Assembly: GCA_963750915.1 (NCBI GenBank)
Contig: CAVVSF010000007.1
Span: 248,001-312,000, forward strand
Direction: 5' to 3'
Origin: DATBJJ01 sp963750915
GTDB taxonomy: Bacteria; Acidobacteriota; Vicinamibacteria; Vicinamibacterales; 2-12-FULL-66-21
DNA: 64,000 nucleotides
Part shown: piece after piece, positions 1 through 8,441 of the stretch
How the letters are laid out: each line of letters opens with the position of its first letter
How positions within the stretch are numbered: position 1 is the stretch's first letter
Position numbers and translations under genes: made by a program
The notes under the pieces: model-generated
The model's database searches: none
The model's input: only the letters and a program-made list of their open reading frames with translations
What the model was told of the DNA's origin: nothing

Positions 1-1811
1 GCGTGCACCGGATGACGGAGCTCTTCGGCCGGCTGACGCCGTCGGCGAGCCTGGAGGCGGCGCGCGCCGAGCTGCGGGCGGCGCACGGCGCAATGGTCAA
101 GGAACATCCGGAAGCGTATCCGGCCGCTGCCGACTTCCGGGTCGATGCGGTCGGGCTGCGCGACCAGATCATCGCGCCGGCGCGAACGGTCCTGCTCGTG
201 CTGCTGGCGGCGTCGGCCCTCGTCTTCGTGATCGCGTGCTCGAACGTCGCCAACCTGATTCTTGCCCGGTCGGTCAGGCGGGAGGGCGAGCTCGCGATCC
301 GCGCGGCGCTCGGCGCGGGCCGGGCCGCGCTGCGGCGGACGCTCCTCGCCGAGAGCCTGCTCCTCTGCGGCGCCGGCGCCCTGCTCGGCATCGCCATCGC
401 CTGGCCGATGGTCGCGATCCTCTCGCAGTACGCGGCGCGCTTCTCGGTGCGCGCGCTGGACCTGACGGTCGATGCGACGCTGCTGTGGGTGGGCGTCGGT
501 CTCGCGATTGCCGCCGCGGTCATGCTCGCGTTCGTGCCGCGGCTGCCCTCCCCCGAAGCGGCCAACGGCCTCGGACTGTCGAGCGGCAGCGTCCGCATCA
601 CCTCCGGCACGAACCGCCGCCTGCGGTTGTTCGCGGTGGTGCAGATCGCCGCTTCGTTCGTCCTGCTCGTCGGCGCCGGCGTTCTGCTCGTGGCCCTGCT
701 GTCGCTGCAGTCGGCGGCCACGGGGTTCAATACGCACAACGTGCTCGCGGTGAACGTGCCCGTGATCTCGTACCAGCGGTCGCCGGAACAGACGGCGGTG
801 TTCTACAAGGAAGCCCTCCGCCGCATCGGCGCCCTGCCAGGCGTCACCCGCGCCGCCATTGGCACCATCGTGCCCTGGCGCGACGCCGGCGCGTTCGGTC
901 CCGGCTTCCAGTTCTCGGTCGAAGGGTATGCGAAGACGAACGGCGAGGAGGATCCGCGGGCGAGGTTCCGCACCATCTCGGCGGGTTTCTTCGAATCGCT
1001 TGGCGTGCCAATCCTCGCCGGCCGCGACTTCCGCGAGACCGATCATGCCAAGGCCGAGCCGGTCGTCATCATCAGCCAGAGTGTCGCCCGGCGGATGTTC
1101 CCGAGCGGCGACGCGCTCAATCGCAAGCTGATGTGGACCGACCCGGTCATGAAGTTCATCGACGTCGACAGCGGCGGACGCCGCATCGTTGGCATCGCCG
1201 CCGACATCGACGACGAGAACATCGTCCCGGGCGCAGCGTTGAGCGTGTACCACCCGCTCGAGCAGCAGATCGGCGGCGGCCGGCTCTTCGTTCATGCCAG
1301 CCAGGATCCATACGCGCTGGTGCCGTCGATCACGCGCATCGTTCGCGAGCTATCGCCGGAGCAGCCAATCGAGAAACCGGCGACGCTCGACGACGTCCGC
1401 GCCGAGGTGCTGGCGCCGGATCGGTTGAACGCGTTCGTGTTCGGCGGGTTCGCCGCGGTCGCCCTGACGATCGCGGTCGTCGGCGTCGCCGGCGTGCTGG
1501 CGTTCTCGGTGAGCGCGCGCACGCGCGAGTTCGGCATCCGCCTGGCGGTGGGATCGTCGCCGCATCACCTGCTGCAGGGGGTGCTCAAGGAAGGCACGCT
1601 GATCGCGATCGCGGGGATCATCGCCGGGACGATGGCCGGCGGCCTCCTGGTCCCGGTCGCGGCCGCCTACATCACCGATCTGAAGATGCCTGGCGCGACG
1701 CCGGTGCTCGCGGCCGCGACGCTGCTGGTGGCCGCCGCGATCATCGCCTCGCTGATGCCGGCGGCGCGCGCGTCGCGGATCGACGTCATGAAGGCACTGC
1801 GCTCGGAATAA
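1..1811 (+). CDS. ABC transporter permease of the ADOP/MacB (FtsX) type, 5' end cut off
   Basis: The protein enters from the left edge and 602 residues are visible. It has the layout of acidobacterial ADOP permeases: a first FtsX-like membrane domain near residues 60-160 (with NVANLILARS and ELAIRAALGAG), a periplasmic MacB-like domain in the middle (roughly 230-450), and a second FtsX domain at the C-terminus (VGVAGVLAFSVSARTREFG, then MKALRSE at the end). Such proteins sit in the inner membrane and work with an ATPase of the MacB/LolD kind. The substrate cannot be told here. Full-length family members are about 800 residues, so roughly the first 200 lie outside the window; the GTG at base 3 is probably not the start. 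It converges on the GH19 gene with a 12-base gap. Confidence 0.88.
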   Translation, partial: VHRMTELFGRLTPSASLEAARAELRAAHGAMVKEHPEAYPAAADFRVDAVGLRDQIIAPARTVLLVLLAASALVFVIACSNVANLILARSVRREGELAIRAALGAGRAALRRTLLAESLLLCGAGALLGIAIAWPMVAILSQYAARFSVRALDLTVDATLLWVGVGLAIAAAVMLAFVPRLPSPEAANGLGLSSGSVRITSGTNRRLRLFAVVQIAASFVLLVGAGVLLVALLSLQSAATGFNTHNVLAVNVPVISYQRSPEQTAVFYKEALRRIGALPGVTRAAIGTIVPWRDAGAFGPGFQFSVEGYAKTNGEEDPRARFRTISAGFFESLGVPILAGRDFRETDHAKAEPVVIISQSVARRMFPSGDALNRKLMWTDPVMKFIDVDSGGRRIVGIAADIDDENIVPGAALSVYHPLEQQIGGGRLFVHASQDPYALVPSITRIVRELSPEQPIEKPATLDDVRAEVLAPDRLNAFVFGGFAAVALTIAVVGVAGVLAFSVSARTREFGIRLAVGSSPHHLLQGVLKEGTLIAIAGIIAGTMAGGLLVPVAAAYITDLKMPGATPVLAAATLLVAAAIIASLMPAARASRIDVMKALRSE

Positions 1812-1823
1812 GCGCGAACGATC

Positions 1824-2599
1824 TCAGCGCCGCATCGATTTCTTGCGCGGGCGTGCTGGCGTCCGCTGCTGCTTCTTCTTCGCCGTGGCGCGCCGCGTCG
1901 GTGTCTTCTTCGCGGCGCGCGGCGCGCGCGTCCGAGACTGCGGCTCCTCCTCGTCGGCAGCGATTGCTTCCTGGCCGCGCGTGAACACCGGATCGGGAAC
2001 GCGCGACGGAGATCGACGGCTGCCGCGGGACAGCGAGGGTGGCGCGACGCCGAGCACCGTTTTCGCGACGGCATAGAAAGCCTCGCGGTCGGCCAGCCCG
2101 TTGAATCCGCCGTTGATGCGGCGGGTGATTTCCTTGAAAGCGTCGGCCGTGACCTGGTCCGCCAGCTCGTTGAGCTTCTTCGTGTCTCCAGAACAGCGCG
2201 GCGATCCTGAAACCGAGCTCCGGCTGCGCGGCGCGCTCCGGCATCGGCAAGGAGATCGACGGAGAGCAGGCCGCCGAACCTGGCGTAGTTCGCGCGGCCG
2301 GTAATCTGGATCGGCCCGCGTCCCTTGAAGCGTTTGCCGTCGCCCGGTTCCGTGTTGCCGAGCCTGGTCGCGAGCGTCCCGGGCGGCTCGTAGCGACGCT
2401 GCGCGTCGGTCGGGCCCCAGATCTCCTCCATGAACTGGAACTGGCCGGACTCGTGCGCCAGCTGCGCCGCGAATGCTGCTTCGCGAGCGGGGCTGTTCAC
2501 CTCGAACTCGCGCATCGCCGCCTGCATGAAGGGGAGGAACGCCTCCCGCTTCGCCGCAGGCAGCCGCGGCATGATTGCCTTCAGCTGGTCATCGGTCAT
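1824..2599 (-). pseudogene. GH19-family endolysin/chitinase with two +1 frameshifts and a Lys/Arg-rich tail
   Basis: The N-terminal frame starts at ATG 2599, preceded by GGAGG, and reads MTDDQLKAIMPRL, then AHESGQF (the GH19 catalytic Glu region) and GRGPIQITGRANY, a strong GH19 signature. Near 2244 the frame shifts by +1 and continues as PELGFRIAALFW. Near 2190 it shifts by +1 again and continues as KEITRRINGGFNGL to a stop at 1824. Read through, it is a complete enzyme of about 257 residues that would cleave peptidoglycan or chitin. It ends in a basic tail (AAKKTPTRRATAKKK) like that of histone-H1-type or AlgP-type proteins. No other phage genes are nearby. The shifts may be sequencing errors rather than real inactivation, because everything else is conserved. 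Confidence 0.75.
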
Positions 2600-2680
2600 C
2601 GCACGCGAGCCTCCAGATGGATGAGAGTCAGACCCCTCTCTCACTAACGCCATCTGGAGGTCATCCGAACGCCCGCGGCC

Positions 2681-3505
2681 TCAGCCCTTCACGAATGCCA
2701 GGAGATCGGCGCTGAGCTGGTCTTTGTGCGTGTCGGTGATGCCGTGCGGCGCGCCGGGGTAGACCTTGAGGGTCGCGCCCTTGACGAGTTTCGCCGACGT
2801 CAGCCCCGCGGCCCCGATCGGCACGATCTGATCGTCGTCGCCATGGATGACGAGCGTCGGGACGTCGAACTTCTCCAGATCCTTCGTGAAGTCGGTCTCG
2901 GAGAACGCCTTGATGCAGTCGTAGGCGTTCTTGTGACCGGACTGCAGGCCCTGGCGCCAGAACGCGTCCTGCATTCCCTGCGACACCTTCGCGCCGGGAC
3001 GGTTGCCGCCGAAGAACGGTCCGGCGGCGAGATCCTTGTACAGCTGCGAGCGATCCGCGATCGAGGCCTTGCGGATGCCGTCGAAGACGTCGATCGGCAG
3101 GCCGCCCGGGTTGGCCGCCGTCTTGAGCATCAGCGGCGGAACGGCTGACACGAGCGCCGTCCTGGCGACGCGTCTGGTACCGTGACGGCCGATATAGCGC
3201 GCGACCTCGCCGCCGCCGGTAGAGAACCCGATGAGCGTCGCCTTCGTGACGTCGAGCGCATCCAGCAGCGCCGCGAGGTCGTCGGCATACGTGTCCATCT
3301 CGTTGCCGTCCCACGGCTGGCTCGAGCGGCCGTGGCCGCGGCGGTCGTGGGCGATGCAGCGGCAGCCGTTCGACGCCAGGTGCAGCATCTGCGCTTCCCA
3401 GCTGTCGGAGCTGAGCGGCCATCCGTGACTGAAGACCGCGACCGGGCCGGTGCCCCAGTCCTTGTAGTAGATCCCGGTTCCATCTTTGGTTGTGATTGTC
3501 GGCAT
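2681..3505 (-). CDS. Alpha/beta hydrolase, non-haem chloroperoxidase/arylesterase type
   Basis: A 274-residue single-domain alpha/beta hydrolase, the usual length for cofactor-free haloperoxidases. Visible motifs are the oxyanion region SHGWPLSSDSW (about 26-36), the nucleophile elbow GFSTGG with Ser95, the acid region HGDDDQIVP (Asp225 likely) and the final His254 in GAPHGITDTH. This family hydrolyses esters and, with peracid, halogenates substrates in vitro; the natural substrate is unknown. There is no signal peptide, so it is probably cytoplasmic. It is divergent from the lactonase gene at 3685, with about 180 bases between them that would hold both promoters. Confidence 0.9.
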   Translation of the reverse strand: MPTITTKDGTGIYYKDWGTGPVAVFSHGWPLSSDSWEAQMLHLASNGCRCIAHDRRGHGRSSQPWDGNEMDTYADDLAALLDALDVTKATLIGFSTGGGEVARYIGRHGTRRVARTALVSAVPPLMLKTAANPGGLPIDVFDGIRKASIADRSQLYKDLAAGPFFGGNRPGAKVSQGMQDAFWRQGLQSGHKNAYDCIKAFSETDFTKDLEKFDVPTLVIHGDDDQIVPIGAAGLTSAKLVKGATLKVYPGAPHGITDTHKDQLSADLLAFVKG

Positions 3506-3684
3506 GAAGAAGAACTCCAGAACGGGCCGGCACCCACGTGTTCCGGCCCTTCGAACGATATCGCGCGGCGCGCGCGAGGCACATCACGAGAGGGGGTGCG
3601 AACCCGATGCCACGATCGAGTTAGCTGGCGCACGCACGTCGCCGCCGGCAGGCGTCTCCAGCTGATCTAGGATGGTCGTCACTT

Positions 3685-4593
3685 ATGGCTGACAACGAGT
3701 TCGAGATCCTCGATCCGCGCTTTCGCGACTGTATCAGGACCAGCGCCAGGCTGGATCTGCTCTACACGGGGTGCCGCTGGGCCGAGGGACCGGCCTACTT
3801 CGCCGCCCATCGCTCGCTCGTGTGGAGCGACATTCCCAACGATCGCATGATGCGCTGGGACGAGACGACCGGGGGCGTCGGCGTCTTCCGGCAGCCGGCG
3901 AACTATTCGAACGGCAACACGGTCGATCGCCAGGGCCGCATGCTGAGCTGCGAGCACGGAGGCCGCCGCGTCACCCGCACTGAGCCCGACGGTTCGATCA
4001 CGGTTATAGCCGACCGCTGGCAGGGCAAGCGCTTCAACAGCCCGAACGATCTCGTCGTCCATAGCGACGATGGAATCTGGTTCACGGATCCGTCGTACGG
4101 GATCGACAGCGACTACGAAGGCTACAAGTCGCCACGAGAGATCGACGGCTGTCACGTGTATCGCGTCGACGCGGCAACCGGCGCATGCGACGTCGTCGCC
4201 GACGACTTCGTCCGGCCGAACGGGCTGGCGTTCTCACCCGACGAGCGGTCGCTCTACATCGTCGACAGCGGCGGCACGAGTGAGCGGGAGGGGCCGCGGC
4301 ACATTCGCCGCTTCGCCGTCGTCGACGGCCGGAAGTTGTCGGGCGGCGAGGTGTTCGCCGAGAGTACTTCGGGCTTCTTCGACGGCCTGCGGTTCGACGA
4401 GGCCGGCCGGATCTGGACCAGCGCCGGCGACGGCGTCCATTGCTACGACCAGGACGGGACGCTGCTCGGCAAGATCCTCGTCCCCGAGCGCGTCGCCAAC
4501 GTCGCCTTCGGCGGCCCGCGGCGCAACCGCCTGTTCATCTGCGCCACGTCGTCGCTCTACGCGATGCTGCTCCCCGTCCGCGGCGCCAGGTAG
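3685..4593 (+). CDS. SMP-30/gluconolactonase family protein
   Basis: A 302-residue six-bladed beta-propeller lactonase. The metal ligands of the SMP-30 family can be placed: Glu34 in WAEGP, Asn121 in NSPNDLV, Asn179 in RPNGLAFSPDE and Asp233 in FDGLRFDEAG. FTDPSYG (about 133-139) is also typical. Such enzymes open sugar lactones such as gluconolactone or related aldonolactones in the cytoplasm. It has no signal peptide. A large palindrome lies directly downstream (4605-4646). A second SMP-30 domain occurs in the fusion at 30571-32290. Confidence 0.9.
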   Translation: MADNEFEILDPRFRDCIRTSARLDLLYTGCRWAEGPAYFAAHRSLVWSDIPNDRMMRWDETTGGVGVFRQPANYSNGNTVDRQGRMLSCEHGGRRVTRTEPDGSITVIADRWQGKRFNSPNDLVVHSDDGIWFTDPSYGIDSDYEGYKSPREIDGCHVYRVDAATGACDVVADDFVRPNGLAFSPDERSLYIVDSGGTSEREGPRHIRRFAVVDGRKLSGGEVFAESTSGFFDGLRFDEAGRIWTSAGDGVHCYDQDGTLLGKILVPERVANVAFGGPRRNRLFICATSSLYAMLLPVRGAR

Positions 4594-4604
4594 TACGCAG
4601 TTTT

Positions 4605-4646
4605 TGCGCCGGTGGGGGTCAGACCCTGGTCTGACCCCAGGCGCAG
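4605..4646. terminator. Long palindrome after the lactonase gene, possible terminator or repeat
   Basis: The perfect arms GGGGTCAGACC (4615-4625) and GGTCTGACCCC (4628-4638) are separated by two bases. They are extended outward by TGCGCC/GGCGCA after a small gap. No T-run follows, so a classic rho-independent terminator is not proven. A related GTCAGACCCC string occurs at about 2625-2637. Confidence 0.45.
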
Positions 4647-4684
4647 ATTGGGTAATCGCACGCGGGTCGGATTAGTATCTCCCG

Positions 4685-6151
4685 GTGATCCCACAGTCCG
4701 GTCCGGCTGCCCCTGCGTCTACGGTTGACGTCTTCGATCCGGTTGGCAACGGCAACCTGCCGCCGATGCCCTATCGCGACATGCCCGCACCGCTGCCGCT
4801 CGGCAAGGTGCTCGGGCCGAGCGTCATCCTCGCCGGGCTCGGCGTCGGCTCGGGGGAATACATCATCTGGCCCTTCATGACGTCGACCGTCGGCCTCGGT
4901 TTTCTCTGGGCCGCGATCCTCAGCGTGACGATCCAGTACTTCCTCAACATGGAGATCGAGCGTTATACGCTCGCGACCGGGGAGACGGCAGTCTCCGGCT
5001 TCGTCCGGTTCTGGAAGCCGTGGGGCCTGATCTTCTGCCTTTTCACGATCATCCCCAACATGTGGCCGGGGTGGGCGACGAGCGGCGTGACCATCCTCAC
5101 CTTCCTCCTGGGCGGCGGCAACGTGCCGCTCATGACCATCGGCGTCATGGTCCTGTCCGGCTTTGCCCTGACGATCTCGCCCGTCGTCTACCAGACGCTG
5201 GAGCGGGCCCAGTTCTTCAAGGTCGGCCTGACGCTCGTCTTCCTCGCCGTCGCCATCGTCGCCGCGATCAATCCGTCGGCGTGGACCGGGCTGCCGGCGA
5301 TCGTGACCCACATCGGCTGGATCCCCGACAGCTCGATCCTCCCGATCTCGCTGGTGCTGAGCGGCCTCGTCTTCGCCGGCGCCGGCGGCGTCAACAATCT
5401 CGCCCAGAGCAACTGGATTCGCGACAAGGGCTTCGGGATGGGCGTCTACATCCCGCGGATCGTCTCGCCCATCACCGGCGAAGAAGTGGCGGCGCCCGCG
5501 ACCGGATCGATGGTCAGGCAGGACGCCGAGAACCTCCGCCGTTTCGACGGCTGGTGGAAGGTCGCCAACAAAGAGCAGCTGGTCTCCTTCTGGTTCATCT
5601 GCATCTTCTCGATCACCGTGTTCTCGACACTCGCGTTCTCGACCGTGTACGGCCAGAAGCTCTCGGGCCAGGCCAACCTCGCGTTCATCCAGGCGGAGGG
5701 CATTGCGCTCAAGGCGATCGTCGCGCCGTGGTTCGGCACGTTCTTCTGGATCTTCGGCTCGATGTCGATGATCCTCGTCGCCCTCGGCACGATCGACTAC
5801 ATCGCCCGCATCATCGCCGACGTGATCAAAACGGTCTATGCCTCCGACAGCCAGAAATGGAGCGAAAGCCGGATCTATTTCGTCGTCGTCTGGGCGACGG
5901 TCGCGGCCGGCTCCGTGATCCTGCTCTCCGGCTTCAACCAGCCGCTGCTCCTGCTCGTGATCGCCGCCTGCCTCAACGGCATGGTGATGTTCGTCTACTC
6001 GATCCTGCTGATTCAGCTCAATCGCCGCGGCCTGCCGCCGGCGCTCCGGGTGCGCGGGCTGCGGCTCGGGATGCTGGTCGTCGCGACGCTCTTCTACGGC
6101 TTCTTCGCCGGGTGGCTTGTCCTCGTCCAGGTTGGCAGCTACCTCAGTTAG
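4685..6151 (+). CDS. Nramp-related multi-pass transporter lacking the usual metal-binding motif
   Basis: A 488-residue polytopic membrane protein with about eleven hydrophobic segments. It aligns by layout with the Nramp (NRAMP/MntH, LeuT-fold) superfamily: GPSVILAGLGVGSGEY at residues 44-59 takes the place of TM1, where true Nramp proteins have the DPGN metal-binding motif. The TM6 region reads GAGGVNNLAQSNW instead of an MPH motif. The Asp, Asn and Met metal ligands are therefore not evident, so Mn/Fe transport should not be assumed. The start is an ATG or GTG at about 4685; the first 40 residues are a polar N-terminal extension. The gene is probably a single transcription unit. Confidence 0.8.
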   Translation: MIPQSGPAAPASTVDVFDPVGNGNLPPMPYRDMPAPLPLGKVLGPSVILAGLGVGSGEYIIWPFMTSTVGLGFLWAAILSVTIQYFLNMEIERYTLATGETAVSGFVRFWKPWGLIFCLFTIIPNMWPGWATSGVTILTFLLGGGNVPLMTIGVMVLSGFALTISPVVYQTLERAQFFKVGLTLVFLAVAIVAAINPSAWTGLPAIVTHIGWIPDSSILPISLVLSGLVFAGAGGVNNLAQSNWIRDKGFGMGVYIPRIVSPITGEEVAAPATGSMVRQDAENLRRFDGWWKVANKEQLVSFWFICIFSITVFSTLAFSTVYGQKLSGQANLAFIQAEGIALKAIVAPWFGTFFWIFGSMSMILVALGTIDYIARIIADVIKTVYASDSQKWSESRIYFVVVWATVAAGSVILLSGFNQPLLLLVIAACLNGMVMFVYSILLIQLNRRGLPPALRVRGLRLGMLVVATLFYGFFAGWLVLVQVGSYLS

Positions 6152-6157
6152 ATCGTC

Positions 6158-6220
6158 TGCCGGTTGCCCGGTCGTCCGGTCGTCCGGTTGTGCGGTCGTC
6201 CGGTTGCCCGGTGACCGGGC
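6158..6220. repeat. Tandem 8-bp array (CCGGTCGT/CCGGTTGT units)
   Basis: After the transporter stop, units such as CCGGTTGC, CCGGTCGT, CCGGTCGT, CCGGTTGT, GCGGTCGT and CCGGTTGC follow one another at a period of 8. The same unit appears in reverse orientation at 14216-14258. Confidence 0.75.
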
Positions 6221-6478
6221 GGGCGAGCTACCGTCGGGCTAGACTTTCGCGCGCCCTGCGAACGGCCCAATTTCTTCCTTAGTGTCTACTGCACGGCAAG
6301 CCATCGACTACACCAGGCTCCGCCAGGATTTCGTGAAGGCCGTGGCCCGGCTGCTCTCGCCAGGTCGGACTGCCAGCTCAACCGTGATGACGGCCGGCCG
6401 CGACGTTCGCGCTTGCTCCTTTCGCGCCGGTCGCCGCCATCCGGAGCGGATGGATCCGCGAAGTGATGGCGAAGGCCG
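6221..6478. other. Stretch without a supported gene
   Basis: Open frames here do not resemble proteins and change frame often. It may contain the damaged 5' end of the sigma-54-like gene that becomes recognisable from 6479. I see no clear promoter. Confidence 0.4.
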
Positions 6479-6825
6479 CACTTCAACGTTCTCGTCGAGC
6501 GTCCAGGATTGCCGACGCTCGCCACGTTCGTCGCCATCGCCGAGTGTGCGACCAGGCGCCGTTCCTCTGCCTGCTGCCCGGTTCACTGCGACTGCCCGCG
6601 GAGGGCCGCCGGACGCTGCTCCTCGGCGACATCTTGCAGCTGACGCGCCAGCAACAGCGCGATCTCTATGACTGGATCGAGCGCGGCCACGAGGCGACGC
6701 CGATTGTTTCGGTCAGCTCGGTGCGGCTCTGGCCGCTGGTGGAGAGCGGCGTATTCATGGAAGATTTGTATTACCGTCTCAACGTCGTCACAGTGAAGGC
6801 GGAGGAAATGACGGTCGCCAACTGA
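6479..6825 (+). pseudogene. Sigma-54-activator-like fragment, frameshifted
   Basis: The first frame reads PHFNVLVERPGLPTLATFVA. Near 6545 it must change frame to continue as CDQAPFLCLLPGSLRLP, RTLLLGDILQLTRQQQ and ESGVFMEDLYYRLNVV. The last part matches the end of the AAA+ domain of NtrC-type sigma-54 activators, where the usual text is like F-x-x-DLYYRLNV. Walker A and the GAFTGA loop are absent, so it cannot be a complete activator even after repair. It is followed after 93 bases by a small wHTH gene and may work, or have worked, with it. No convincing start codon is visible; it may be a decayed gene or a short gene with sequence errors. Confidence 0.5.
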
Positions 6826-6918
6826 GCGCTGCGGCCGACAAAAACAGCCATTGACCAGCCGCTGCGACCGGGCTAGTGTGGAGGCGTCAGCTCTCTGTGA
6901 ACTGCTGGAGGTGACGCC

Positions 6919-7200
6919 GTGAACGCCTTGACTCATGACCCGGTCCGAGCGCTGATGCTGACGCCGGGTGCTTCGCCCGCTTCTCCCCCGACGAGTCCGC
7001 TCTTGCCTGAGCCGCGGCGAACTGCGCTCGCTACTCGCGTGCGCGGCGAGTTTCACGAGATGCCGGGTCTGTCGCCGACGTTGCGACAGGCAGCCCGTCT
7101 GTTCGGCATCCGCCCCGATGAGTGTCGCCAAATCCTGGAACTTCTGGTGCGGGAGGAGTTTCTTCGATGTGGTCAGGACGGGCAATATCGCATGAGATAG
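6919..7200 (+). CDS. Small winged-helix-like protein (EMPGL family)
   Basis: A 93-residue protein starting at GTG 6919 after a good ribosome binding site (CTGGAGG, 6904-6910). The first 35 residues are low-complexity, rich in Pro, Ala and Ser. From residue 42 it reads RGEFHEMPGLSPTLRQAARL, then FGIRPDECRQILELLVREEFL. That is three helices and a short wing, as in a small helix-turn-helix DNA-binding domain. The protein at 50404-50607 has the same domain. Position next to a sigma-54-activator-like fragment suggests a regulatory role, but the function is not known. It overlaps the start of the CFA synthase gene by 34 bases. Confidence 0.7.
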   Translation: MNALTHDPVRALMLTPGASPASPPTSPLLPEPRRTALATRVRGEFHEMPGLSPTLRQAARLFGIRPDECRQILELLVREEFLRCGQDGQYRMR

Positions 7201-8441
7201 ATCGCTGCGCGCCGGAGGCTCCGGCGCATCACGACACCTCGGCCGCGCCCGTCACGCCGGTCGATCGCGCGCTCGCCCGCCGCGTCCAGCGCGGCATCGA
7301 CGCGGCGCGGGTACGGCTGGAGCTGTGGGACGGCAGCTCGCCGTACCGCGGCAGCGATCGTCTCGGCGATCTCGTCGCGCACGATCGCGGTACCCTGCTC
7401 GGCCTCGCCTTCAACCCCGACCTTTACTTTGGTGAACGCTACGTGAGCGGGCGGCTCGACGTGCGCGGCTCGCTCGTCGAAGTCGTCCATGCGATGTCGC
7501 GGCTCACGCCCGAGGTGCCGCCGCTGCGGCAGCGCCTCGCCGGCTGGCTCGCGCGCGCCAACGATCCGAGCAGCGCCCGCGACAACGTTCACCGCCACTA
7601 CGATCTCGGCAACGACTTCTACGGCCGCTGGCTCGATCGCGACATGGTCTACACCTGCGCCTACTTCAGCGATCCATCGGACTCGCTCGAACGGGCGCAG
7701 CACGCCAAGCTCGATCTCGTCTGCCGCAAGCTGCGGCTGCGCCCCGGGGACTCCGTCGTCGAGGCCGGGTGCGGCTGGGGCGCGCTCGCGATCCACATGG
7801 CCCGGCACTACGGCGCTCGCGTCCGCGCGTTCAACGTCTCGCGCGAACAATTGGCCTACGCCCGCGCCCGCGCCGGCCGCGAGTCGGTCGCCGGCGCAGT
7901 CGAGTTCATCGACGACGACTACCGCAATGTCAGCGGCAGGTTCGACGTCTTCGTCTCGGTCGGGATGCTCGAGCACGTCGGCACGCGCAACTTCCGCGCC
8001 CTTTCCGACGTCCTGCGCCGGACCGTCAGGCGCGACGGCGGCCGCGGGCTGCTGCACTTCATCGGCCGCGACGTCCGCCGGCCGCTGAACGCCTGGGTTC
8101 GCCGCCGCATCTTCCCCGGCGCCTATACGCCGACGCTCGGCGAGGTCGCGACGCAGATCCTCGCGCCGGCCGGCATGTCGGTGCTCGACGTCGAGAACCT
8201 GCGCCTGCACTACGCCCGTACGCTGGCGCATTGGAGCGAGCGCTACGCCGCGTCGCGTGACGATGTCGCGGCCCGGTTCGGTGAGGAGTTCGCCCGCGCC
8301 TGGGAGTTGTATCTCGCCGGCTCCGAGGCGACGTTCGCCACCGGCTGGATGCAGCTCTTTCAAGTCCTCTTCGCCCCGCATGAATCGGCGCCGCCGTCGT
8401 GGACGCGAGCCGATCTCTACAGCGCCCGGGCCGTCCCGTGA
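7167..8441 (+). CDS. Cyclopropane-fatty-acyl-phospholipid synthase family methyltransferase
   Basis: A 424-residue SAM-dependent enzyme that would add a methylene bridge to unsaturated acyl chains of membrane lipids. An N-terminal lipid-binding part is followed by HYDLGNDFYGRWLD and the YTCAYF motif. The SAM loop VVEAGCGWGALAIHMA comes next, then GMLEHVG and HFIGRD, all typical of CFA synthases. I place the start at ATG 7167 because GGGAGGAG lies 8 bases upstream. An earlier ATG at 7122 lacks this and lies deep inside the upstream gene. The stop overlaps the GTG of the next gene (GTGA), so the two are translationally coupled. Confidence 0.88.
   Translation: MWSGRAISHEIDRCAPEAPAHHDTSAAPVTPVDRALARRVQRGIDAARVRLELWDGSSPYRGSDRLGDLVAHDRGTLLGLAFNPDLYFGERYVSGRLDVRGSLVEVVHAMSRLTPEVPPLRQRLAGWLARANDPSSARDNVHRHYDLGNDFYGRWLDRDMVYTCAYFSDPSDSLERAQHAKLDLVCRKLRLRPGDSVVEAGCGWGALAIHMARHYGARVRAFNVSREQLAYARARAGRESVAGAVEFIDDDYRNVSGRFDVFVSVGMLEHVGTRNFRALSDVLRRTVRRDGGRGLLHFIGRDVRRPLNAWVRRRIFPGAYTPTLGEVATQILAPAGMSVLDVENLRLHYARTLAHWSERYAASRDDVAARFGEEFARAWELYLAGSEATFATGWMQLFQVLFAPHESAPPSWTRADLYSARAVP

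Noticed and set aside
1824..2599. GH19 gene as evidence for a prophage
   Set aside because: No structural, integrase or holin genes are nearby; a lone GH19 gene is common in bacterial chromosomes.
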